Shown: positions 46,380 through 56,418 of the stretch, one piece after another
Numbering within the stretch: the stretch's first letter is position 1
Layout: each line of letters begins with the position of its first letter
Assembly: GCF_965363235.1 (NCBI RefSeq)
Contig: NC_134845.1
Coordinates: 21,764,524-21,828,523, forward strand
DNA length: 64,000 nt
DNA from: Mytilus galloprovincialis
Taxonomy: Eukaryota > Mollusca > Bivalvia > Mytilida > Mytilidae
Direction: 5' to 3'
Made by a program: the position numbers and the translations under genes
The notes under the pieces: model-generated
Database searches by the model: none
What the model was told of the DNA's origin: nothing
What the model saw: the letters and a program-made list of their open reading frames with translations, nothing else

Positions 46380-46966
46380 AAACCGAACACATCAAAGGCC
46401 AAGCAGATACAATTACTACCGATGAAATCCAGTATGAGCTGCCAGTCCTTTTAAAGGGCGTGATAGGCGTTGCATGTTTCATAGTCCTTCTAGCGTTTTT
46501 GTCAATTATAATTATGTGTTGTGTACATCGTCATAAAATGAAGCTGATAAAAAAATCTCCTATGATCAATATGTCTAAACGGAGCAGTGTAATCAACACA
46601 GAAAACTGGATAAACCAGAACATTAATCTTGTTACATCATACAAAGCAAATAGTGTTCCTTTTTTTGGATCTTGTTCCGATTTTGAATATCGTGTTCGCT
46701 CTAATACTTTTTCCAATAACATATGTAACGAAAGCGATGGTTATGCACCACAGAAACACTCTCTTACTGATCATGGTTCTAATATTTCAAATACGTGGGA
46801 CAATATTAAAATTATAGACAAATATGATTCAAGCCTTGAATTATCCGATAAAACAAAGGGTTCGTCGTCTATTATTGATAACAATAACATTATATTGTCT
46901 TCAAGTAGTATTCACTCAAAAGATACAAATCAAATTATATTTAATGGATCATACTGTACTAGTTAA
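46380..46966 (+). CDS. TNF-receptor-like protein: last exon (membrane helix and cytoplasmic tail)
   Basis: The acceptor CATTTTGTTTTGTAG ends at 46379, is entered in phase 1, and the frame ends at TAA 46964-46966. ETEHIKGQADTITTDEIQYE is the stalk. GVIGVACFIVLLAFLSIIIM is the single membrane helix, followed by the stop-transfer CCVHRHKMKLIKKS. The tail of about 140 residues is Ser/Asn/Asp-rich (DKYDSSLELSDKTKGSSSII) and shows no death domain and no clear TRAF-binding consensus. The whole receptor is about 444 residues with the tentative signal exon, or 428 without it. Non-death-domain TNF receptors usually signal through TRAFs or act as decoys; which applies here is unknown. AATAAA at 46978 follows the stop by 11 bases. 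Confidence 0.85.
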
Positions 46967-46977
46967 TCGTATCATTT

Positions 46978-46983
46978 AATAAA
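46978..46983 (+). terminator. Polyadenylation signal AATAAA
   Basis: It lies 11 bp after the TNFR-like stop codon. A related AATAAA lies after the duplicate exon near 49935. Confidence 0.55.
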
Positions 46984-47079
46984 AACAAAACTAACATTGA
47001 TTGAATCTTCTTGCTCTTTATTTATTTAATAAATTCTCCCACAAAATATTCCGAAAGTTGTTATCTATATCATATAAAA

Positions 47080-47480
47080 ACAAGGAGATGTGGTTGATTG
47101 CCAATCAGACAACTATCCACACCTCCACCACAGTTCAAATAAAGTGAATGCAAGCAATAAAAGACAACCGTAAGGCATTCAACAAAACCCATACCGTATA
47201 CTAGTATTCAGCTATAAGATGCCCCGACAAGAAAAATATGAAAAAAATCAACTTTAAAGACTAACGGCCTAATTTATAACAAACCAATTTACAAAAAACA
47301 AATTAAAAAATCTGACAGACATGAATCGCCAGTAACCGTTAAATTATTCGTAAAAGTAAACCAGTATAGGTGAAAGTACGGTCTTCGACACGGGGCCTTG
47401 GCTCACACCGAACAGCACGCTATAAAGGGCACTAAATGACTAGCGAAAAACCAGTCAAACAGGAAAACCCGTCTTATCTA
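47080..47480 (-). repeat. Two family A copies between the duplicated segments
   Basis: GATGTGGTTGATTGCCAATC (47080-47300) and GACACGGGGCCTTGGCTCAC (47320-47480). Confidence 0.6.
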
Positions 47481-47689
47481 TACTATTAAACGAGAAGACC
47501 TCATTTTGTGTGTCGCTTGTCTTCCTTCCACAATAAATTAATCATCATGCCTTTGTGTTCTTTAGGTTACATGCATAGTCGCATTTGTCATCCATTTTTA
47601 TGATTATTCAGATTTTGTTATTTTGGGAGAATAACGACAAAATAGGTGTCCGGATATTGTTTCCGTTATCAGACTGACTTTTAGTCATA

Positions 47690-49990
47690 GATTCCCTATA
47701 TACTAAGTATTCAACCAAATTTGTCCCAAAAAAACGATTGGGCACTGGCACCCTGACCAACCTCCCTATATCCGCCTCTGAAACAGGTTTTTTCTTATTG
47801 TTCAAGACCGTATTGTGACCTATAGTTGTTAATTTCTGTGTCATTTGGTCTCTTGTTGGGAGTTGTCTCATTGACAATCATATCACATCTTCCTATTTTT
47901 CTATATAAATGAGATATCAGGAATATGTTTAAGTAAGTTGAAACACGTTACATCGATATATATGATTGATACAAGGTAAGTATAAACATGTACAACATAT
48001 CCTGATATGTATATAGTGTGGTTAGATGGAATGTATTGAGATATCAGAAAGAAAAGATTTATAGTTGTAGTAACAACTATAAATACTCCTGTCTGCTGTG
48101 AGACAAACACCACCCTTCCAATCTAATACTGGCGCTCGTTGAGATTGATTTGGTGATCTTTGGTTTCTTGCAAATGTGATTTTTTTTTAATTCTATGGAC
48201 TTGGCTGTTTTTTTCATGAACTTTTATTCCACTCTATTTGTCTTTCAGTTTTTATAACGTTTGTATATTATTAAGCATATTGTGCATGTCAGTAAAAGAA
48301 TCATTCCGCGTCACGTGTTATAGGTATGGCTTAGATTACTGTCCATAGAAATATCATATTATCTATTCATATTTTCATGACGCGTGCGTTTCACCTTCTA
48401 ATATACATAATGCTGTTCTCAATTTATAACCATAACCATATAAAGAGACGGAAACGACTAAATACTATGAAAGTCATAAAAGGAAGAACATTTTGGTTTT
48501 TCCAGACAAATTTAAATGGGTCAAGGCATTTTTATTTTGGTTTGTATTGTTTTAATCAAAATTAAATATTAAGAAGAATAAGCAAACGTTTTGGTTATAG
48601 CTTTTAGATATAGGTAGATGTGGTTTGAGTGCTAATGAGACAATTCTCCATCCAAATAACAATTTATAAAAGTAAAAGTTTGTCTACATAGAAAAGAGGA
48701 ATTAATGTATGAAAAAAAATAAGATGTGGTATAATTGCCAACGAGACAACTCTACACAAGAGACCAAAATGACACCGATATTAACAATTATAGGTCACCG
48801 TACGGCGGCCTTCAACAATGATTAAAGCCCATACCGCATATTCAACTATAAAAGGCCCCGAAATAGCAATTCAAAACAATTCAAATCACAAATATAAAAC
48901 AATCCAACGGCATAATTAATGTACACAATAAATGAACAATTAACAAACGTGTTACAAAGCAACAAACGGCAAACACAGAATTTTAGTATGTCAATGCTAA
49001 CAAGTCTTAAAAGAATCAATATCAACAAAAAATATATTTGATACAGACACGTCATATAATGTAAACAGTTAAAAAAGAACACGTATGTCCGATGTCCATA
49101 ATCATGATGATCTTTTTCTGCATGATATTTTTGCAAAAGAAATGGTGAGTCACATACAAATTTTGTTATGTTTTTTTCAAATTTTTACAAATAAACCAAT
49201 ATTTACAACATAGTAAATAAGCTTGATAAGAAGTAGTATATCTAAAAAAATAACTATGACATCGTACATGTATTTAAGATAACATGTATACTGTATAAAC
49301 ATTTAGTCATTATTATTTAACATTTTGTTTTGTAGAAACCGAACACATCAAACGCCAAGCAGATACACTTACTACCGATGAAATCCAATATGAGATGCCA
49401 GTTCTTTAAAAGGGCGTGATAGGCGTTGCATGTTTCATAGTCCTTATAGCGTTTTTGTCAATTATAATTATGTGTTGTGTACATCGTCATAAAATGAAAC
49501 AGATCAAAAAATCTCCCATGATCAATATATCTAAACGGAACAGTGAAATTTACACAGAAAACTGGATAAACCAGAACAATAATCTTGTTACATCATACAA
49601 AGCAAATAGTGTTCCCTTTGTTTCATCTGGATCATGGCACAATTTAGACTATTGTTTTCGCTCTAATAGTTTTTCAAATAAGATATGTTCAGAAAGCGAT
49701 GATTTTGCACCACAGAAACATTATTTTACTGATCAAGGGTCTAGTGTTTCGAATACACCAGACATTGTTGAAAATAAAGACAAATATGATTCAAGCCTAG
49801 AATTATCCGATAAAACAAATGGTTCGTCGTCCTTTATTAGTAACAATGTCATTTTATTGTCTTCAGGTAAAATACACTCATAAGATACAAATCAAATTAT
49901 ATTTAAGGGATACTAGATAATCGTATCATTAAAATAAAAAAAATAAACAATTATACTAACATCGATTGAATCTTTTTATGTTATTTATTT
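47690..49990 (+). repeat. Segmental duplication, right copy
   Basis: Colinear with 43690-46990 and still highly similar outside the insertions and deletions, including intron, exon and 3' flank. The duplication is therefore genomic, not retroposed. Confidence 0.85.
49336..49883 (+). pseudogene. Duplicate last exon of the TNFR-like gene with a stop before the membrane helix
   Basis: The acceptor TTTTGTTTTGTAG and phase 1 entry are kept. The stalk reads ETEHIKRQADTLTTDEIQYE, then MPVL and TAA at 49407-49409, where the parent exon has TTA. Beyond the stop, the same frame stays open for 157 codons: helix GVIGVACFIVLIAFLSIIIM, CCVHRHKMKQIKKS and a diverged but frame-preserved tail, ending at 49881-49883. 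Two readings are possible. It may be a recently inactivated exon. Or it may be an alternative terminal exon that would make a secreted receptor of four cysteine-rich repeats. The splice site, the open frame and the 3' AATAAA are intact. A stop-codon readthrough form is possible but unsupported. Confidence 0.7.
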
Positions 49991-52439
49991 AATTAATTAT
50001 CCCACAGAAGATCCCAAAGTTGTTATCAATACTTTTATGTAAAAATTAAGGAAATGTCTTATGATGGCCAATCAAACAGGAAAGTCGCCTCCCGAAGCAT
50101 CAATATAATAATACTAATAGTGTAAAACCATTCAAACAGGAAAACCAACGGTCTTATCTTTAAAATAAAAATGATTATGAAGCACATCAACAAACGACAA
50201 CTGAACATCACAATAAATTTCCCATACACTAATCACAAACTAATGCATGACGTTATCTAAGCAAACGTTTTAAGATCAATAGACCAAGATTAAGGGGACA
50301 GGGCAACTAATCTCTATGAAAATGAGATGTCCAAAATGTTAATATAATTGCATTTCAAATACCATTGCACTACCACTTGGGTTCACCGTAAACTAGACCT
50401 AATCACAAACAAAAAATGTAAACTACGTCAAGGCGAGACAAAAACCATCTGCCGAAGAAAGACAAAAAATTAAAAAGATGAACAATCATTTAAATCTAGA
50501 AAAGATGCTAATTTTGAAATTGAGCCACTTATAAACCTTCGAAGCAATACGTACATTACTGTATATAAAATTTAGCATCCTATTTAGACTTTTAAATGTT
50601 ATTTAGACTTTTAAATATTAACCTCTCCGAACTTGACCTTTGTAAACGATTCAAATGGAGCGGAAATTTGGCTATGCATTTAACTTATATAACTTCTGCT
50701 ATATTATTATTATCTAGCTTATGCCGACCATATTGTTCTTTAGTATATCACAATTAAGTCAACATAAATATATATATTGTGGTGTATAAATCTAGATTAA
50801 AGGTTTACATTTAAAGTTCTTGTCTTTTAATTCATTAATCTGTTGATATCAAGTACAAAACAAACATCCAAAGGATTACACGATAACATTACTTTATATG
50901 GAATATATTATACTTAAATATAATGTTTTAATATAAACAAATACCTGTAACGATATTTGAATAAGGAACATGCGGTTTTTTTTCGTCATTAATAATGAAA
51001 ATTGATATTTTTATTCAATTATTCAAACATGTTCATGAGGCGGTTTAACAGTCAACGGAAGAAAAAAAAAACATTTTTACAAAACTCCTGAAAGAGCCGA
51101 AACAATGAGATATAAGATTCAAGATTTTATTTGAACACCCAGACACAGATACATGTGTAACATCAAACACATCAACCGACGAGATGGTACAAGTATATAC
51201 TGTTGAAGTGCCAATTTCGCCTGATTTGTATGTAATTGATCAACAGGAAAAACAGAAAAAATATAGAGGAACGTATGGTACAAATGAGTTAAATAAAAGT
51301 GAATTACTTAAACAAAATACATGTTTTGCACGCGACAAAACCATGATACAATATAAAACAAAAATACGCAAATTCAATTTATATTAGGGTTGTTTCAAAG
51401 TTTGGTTTTGATTGTTAAAGCCACACAGTCCGAGACTAACACACAAAAAGGACAATTAGTATAAGTACTCCAAGATAATCAGCCGTTCATAACACATAAC
51501 GGTTAATGCGTCAAAGTTATCACCCTTTCAGTATTACTAATGTTCCGAGTTTGCACTACTGTAACACGTATTGTTTTCCGAGGTTATCGCCCGTTCAGTA
51601 CTGTTATTAATGGCTCGAGGTTGTACATTTAGTTCTTAGAGTTATCTCTCGTTGAGAACTTTAAATGCTTCATGGTTGTCGTTGGTTTCTATATATCTGT
51701 CATGTTTGTTTTTGTTCGTAAATTGTATTGTTATAAATTAGACAGTTAAGTTTCTCGTTTGAATTCTTTCACAATGTGAATGCTTGTGTCTTGTTATAGC
51801 TTGCTTATCGATATGGGTTAGGATTATTGATGAATGCCGAAGAGTTAGCAATAATTGCGAACTTTAACGTCATACAGTCTATGATAAACAGTTGTCTTAT
51901 TGGCAATTTTGCAACATGTTCTTCTGGTCTAAAGATTCTGTCAAATCTATACAAGAAAGTTCCAAGGTTGAACTGTTTCTAGAACTGTCTATAACCGTGT
52001 GACAGATTTTTCTTTCAACTTTAACGAGAGGTTAAATCCATCCCAGTTATATAGATCGTCCGGCTAGTTCAATGTTTCATAATACAATAATTGGCACATT
52101 CCTTATTTTCATTCTCAATTTAAATATCGAAGAGAACGTCATTTTTGCGCTAATTGACGAATGGTATTTGCAAATCAACCACTTTTGGACTGTGACCTTA
52201 CCTATTGCTTATTTTAAAAACTTACATCTAGTTTGATATTAATTGTTATGAGAAATGTTATTCTTAAATCACTTTAAAACTTGTTTTCAATTTCATAATC
52301 ATTACATTGAAGGTGCCGCTATACGTCCAAATTAATGCATATATATATGACAGGTTCGGGGTTATGAATATGATTATTTAAAGGCACTTAGAGATGAAAA
52401 CTTAGAACTTACAACGCGTGTTCTACCCCACAAATAAAT

Positions 52440-52575
52440 CAACTTATCTGTATTTGGCAAAATCATTTGGGTCTTTATTGCTCTTCAACTTCGGACTTTT
52501 TCTGGACGAAATGCGCGTCTGACTACTTTATCCTTTATACACAATTTGACTCCTGGTATCTATGATGAGTTTATT
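52440..52575 (+). repeat. Retrozyme relic, hammerhead half lost
   Basis: GTATTTGGCAAAATCA, TTGCTCTTCAACTTCGGACT, GGACGAAATGCGCGTCTGAC and CTCCTGGTATCTATGATG follow the ribozyme-sense unit. The CUGAUGA half is deleted. Confidence 0.65.
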
Positions 52576-53734
52576 CTACAACAGCCGGGTCAATACTTAG
52601 ATGTATTAACTCAAGAACTATATATTCAAACAATTGTAAAATTCCCACGATGTCGTACCGTATATATGTTTGAAATTTTAAATGAAATGGTAATTACAGT
52701 TGTCGTGAAATTGATATATAGATTTTACTTCCTAAAAGGAAATTGGAGATATGTAGATGCTACACTTGGTTATTGTTTACAGGTATATACAATTTTTACT
52801 GCGCAGCCTATATACTTCATATATTCAGATAAACAATGATATAAACCAGACAACAAATAAATGACCTTCTAAACAATGTTCTGAAATGACATGTAATTGA
52901 TAAGAAACTAATTTATGTTTCATTGATATGTTTCATTGATACTTTTTAAAAGTTCTTGTCTGGAAAGTCTTTTCTTTCGGTTTTTGTCGACACCCTTATT
53001 TGTAGGCATAATATCTTAAGAATTCAGTAAAAAAAGTAGGTAAATGCTACACCTTTAGATTTTTTGGAATATAAAAACAAAACATTACTGCACAAAAACT
53101 CATAAAGATAATATATGTTATCAACCAGACTAATTAAACGAGCTTTTAATATAATTGTAACAGAAGTGAGGAAATAAACAAGAAATATAGGTGTACTTTT
53201 ATGGAAATTCTTTTGACCGATACATGTCGACATTAAGCTCTATGACGTTTAATTTGAAGGAAAATTGTTTGCAGTTATTTGTTTATCCAACATTACTCAA
53301 AATATCATTAAATATATAATACATAGATTTTTCACGTGATAACTATCTATTGTACTGTACAAAAACGTATAAATATAATAAATAATAATTACCATCGGCA
53401 ATCAGTCTCCACAAGAGAACAATCTTCCATACATACATGTAATTGTAAGTCATGGGCTAAAAGGGAAACCGGTGACATTTGTTTTTGACACATACAGGTC
53501 TTTTCTGGTTAGTTTCCTCATATCCTTTTGGATAAGCTCTGTGACCGAGTCTGTGACTTTTAATTTGAAAGAGGTTTCAATAAGGGAAGTAGTTCTTTAT
53601 CTTAGGTATTCCAAGAACCTACTTGTTTGTCTTCGGCTATGGTATATACAGCCTTGCTTCAACTTCTTCTTTGGACTCCCCTTGGTATCTTTTTCAGATA
53701 TATTTTATACATGTTCTATTTAAATTGGGTATAA

Positions 53735-53985
53735 GAAAATGTGGTATGAGTGAGGGCCAGTTAGAAAACTCTCAATCCAAATCAAAATTTGTAAAATGTA
53801 AACCATAATAGTTCAAAGTAAAACCTTCAACACAGATCCTTGGCTGACAACGAACAGTAAGGTATAAAGGATCCCCATAAATGGCTAGTGTAAAACAATT
53901 CAAATAGGAATACGTTCTAATCCATTTGTATATAAAAATCGAAAAACGAGAAACACTTATGAACAACATCAACAAACGACAATCA
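53735..53985 (-). repeat. Interspersed repeat family A copy
   Basis: ACAGATCCTTGGCTGACAAC and AACATCAACAAACGACAATC are family words in - orientation. Confidence 0.6.
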
Positions 53986-54469
53986 CCGAAAAAAAAAAGG
54001 TTCCTGATTAAGGACACGTGTTTTAACAGGTGCAAAAATCTGTAAGTATCAGACCATAAAAAAATATGCAGAACAAAATTTTAACATGGGTGCAAATTAA
54101 TGTGGTTTCTGTCCATCTGCAGTGTTGCACATTTCAAACCAAAATACGGTGATAAATGTTAAACCGAGATAAGAAGAACGAGATTGTCTTTCTAGAGGGT
54201 TTATATGTTTTGCTTTACAACAAGGCATTATATAAAGATTTCCAAAGAGCTGTTTTTAATACTTTGAACGACAAAATTATCTTATATCTAACTGTGTGAC
54301 GGCAAACGCACGATTCTACGCCAGTGCTTAAAATCTTTCAATTCTTCATGGGTGGATTTTACATAGGTATATAAAATCGTATAATGAAAAAGCAAAATGA
54401 GGATGTTAAATTTGATGTATGCCTACTGTACCAAGTCAGGAATATGGCCATTGTCATATTATAGTTCGT

Positions 54470-55140
54470 TTCTGTGTGTGTTACATTTTAACGTTGCGTC
54501 GTTTGTTTTCTCTTATTTTTGAGTGTAAATTCACATTACGATAAGACGTGTCACGGTACTTGTCTATCCCAAATTCATGTATTTGGTTTTGATGTTATAT
54601 TTGTTATTCTCGTGGGATTTTGTCTGATGCTTGGTCCGTTTCTGTGTGTGTTACATTGTAGTGTTGTGTCGTTGTTCTCCTCTTATATTTAATGCGTTTC
54701 CCTCAGTTTTAGTTTGTTACCCCGATTTTGTTTTTTGTCCATGGATTTATGAGTTTGAACAGCGGTATACTACTGTTGCCTTTATTTATTGTTCTTCTCT
54801 GTTACATTTGTTTGTTTTTATAGTGATTAAGATGATAACACAATGTTGAATGCTGTGCCCCTATTTCTGACAATTTTACCTATAGTTTCTGTTTGTTTTT
54901 CACGCATCGTTGTCAATATATTGGAATTTAGTGCGAATGTCAAGTGAGAGGTTAAGCTAGCTATACAATCAGGTTCTATACATCATTTTGTGCATTAGAA
55001 AATTCCTGTACCAAGTCAGGAATATGACAGTTGTTATCCATTCGTTTAATGTGTTTGAGCTTTTGATTTTGTCATTTGATTAGGGTCTTTCTTTTTTGAA
55101 TTTTCTTTGGAGTTCAGTACTTTTGTGATTTTACTTTTTA
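54470..55140 (+). repeat. Interspersed repeat family B copy (with an internal repeat)
   Basis: GTTAAGCTAGCTATACAATC and AAGTCAGGAATATGACAGTT define family B. Within it, TTTCTGTGTGTGTTACATT occurs twice (about 54469 and 54638). Confidence 0.6.
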
Positions 55141-56132
55141 ATGATTGTAACGTTTAAAAAGCACGAACAAATAAAACTAAAGCTATAATTCTTTACATGT
55201 CATCCAAAATTGATGTCCCTAATTATAGGTATTCTTTCATAAATGTCCAAACCCTACTATCGAAGCTATGTTATCACCTCTTAATAATAAAAAAAAAACA
55301 TTTCGTTTCCTCTAAATATTCGCCATTTGTAGTTATGATGTTTGCATTATTAGTCTGTACAAAGTAATTTATTGGAGATGGATTGTTTCCGAATGTTAGT
55401 TCATAATTGTCAGGCAGTGTAATTTACAATGGGTTTTGATTAATAAATATGTTTGAACAAAACAATTGTCTTAAATAAAGGTACTGGCCCGTACATTTTC
55501 TCCTTACTAAATAAAACCGTCAGAAAAAAGGAAACCAAATCTAAGAAAGACCGGTCGGGACATAATTCTTTTTTTTTGCTTTTACATTTCTCAGTTCTTA
55601 TTTAACATTTTTGAATTCCAGTCTTTCGTAAAAATCCGTTGATGTTCTTTCAACAATGCACGAGGGACAATCAAACCAATCGTGCAATATTACATGATAT
55701 GAGATTATTTGTCCTCACCAACAATTTTTTTTTTGTACATTTGTTGGGTCTATAAATAGTAAAACGAATTCTTTTCATTTATTATGGTTATAAAAGTTCG
55801 AAGTTCAAAGTTCAAAGTTCTTTATTTTCCAATTAAGGGCCCCTGACGGGACATAATGACAACAATAAACAATACATTCTGATTTTTAACACATAAACAT
55901 ATAATGAAGATTAAATTAAAATTTCAATTCACAAGAAGAGAATATAATATCATAGAATATATATCATATAAAATGTCACAACATAAAACAATTGTTATTG
56001 TTATTTGTTCCTTCAAAGTTTCATATCTTTGATTGTTATAAAGACTTTATAAAAATATATCTGCAGTTGCATTAAATATTCAATCAGAAATATCAGAAAT
56101 ATCAGATATAACATTTAATTTTATTTGCATAA

Positions 56133-56138
56133 TTTATT
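56133..56138 (-). terminator. Candidate polyadenylation signal of the GPCR gene
   Basis: AATAAA on the - strand, about 280 bp past the GPCR stop codon. Confidence 0.4.
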
Positions 56139-56418
56139 GTAATTATTCCTAAAAATTCTCGTTTCTACAAAATATGCTTGCAATTGATGAATTTGATAAA
56201 ATGCTAATGACACAAGAAGAAACTAAAAAAGCATAGACAATTCCTCTCCATTTTGTATCACGCGGAGACGAGAGACATAGAAACAGTTTTAATATTTCAA
56301 TATGAACCTAAATGTACATGTACAATGATAATTATGTTTGAATTGTAATTTATTCAAGAATCACTTTGCAGATCAGGCATGACTCAGGAATGATGACATT
56401 TTCCTCACCAGTAGACAC

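Larger units (their letters stand above)
43690..46990 (+). repeat. Segmental duplication, left copy (contains the TNFR last exon)
   Basis: From ATTCAACCAAATTTGTCCCA through GAGATATCAG.AATATGTTT, the ATAACCATAACCATATA block and the last exon, the order is repeated at 47690-49990. The left copy has about 1 kb extra (roughly 44440-45120 and a second family A copy at 45770-46020). Confidence 0.85.
49990..56418. other. Intergenic region, no supported gene
   Basis: Repeats seen: family A (50040-50220 relic, 51700-51910, 53735-53985), a retrozyme relic (52440-52575), a family D end (52083-52125) and family B (54470-55140). A 67-codon frame at 51184 has no splice or homology support. AAGTTCAAAGTTC direct repeats lie at about 55795-55820. 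Confidence 0.55.

Noticed and set aside
51184-51387. 67-codon frame as a possible extra terminal exon
   Set aside because: No acceptor in a fitting phase, no membrane helix and no recognisable domain.
52546-52839. 97-codon open frame
   Set aside because: Its start lies in a retrozyme relic, and composition and context do not suggest a gene.
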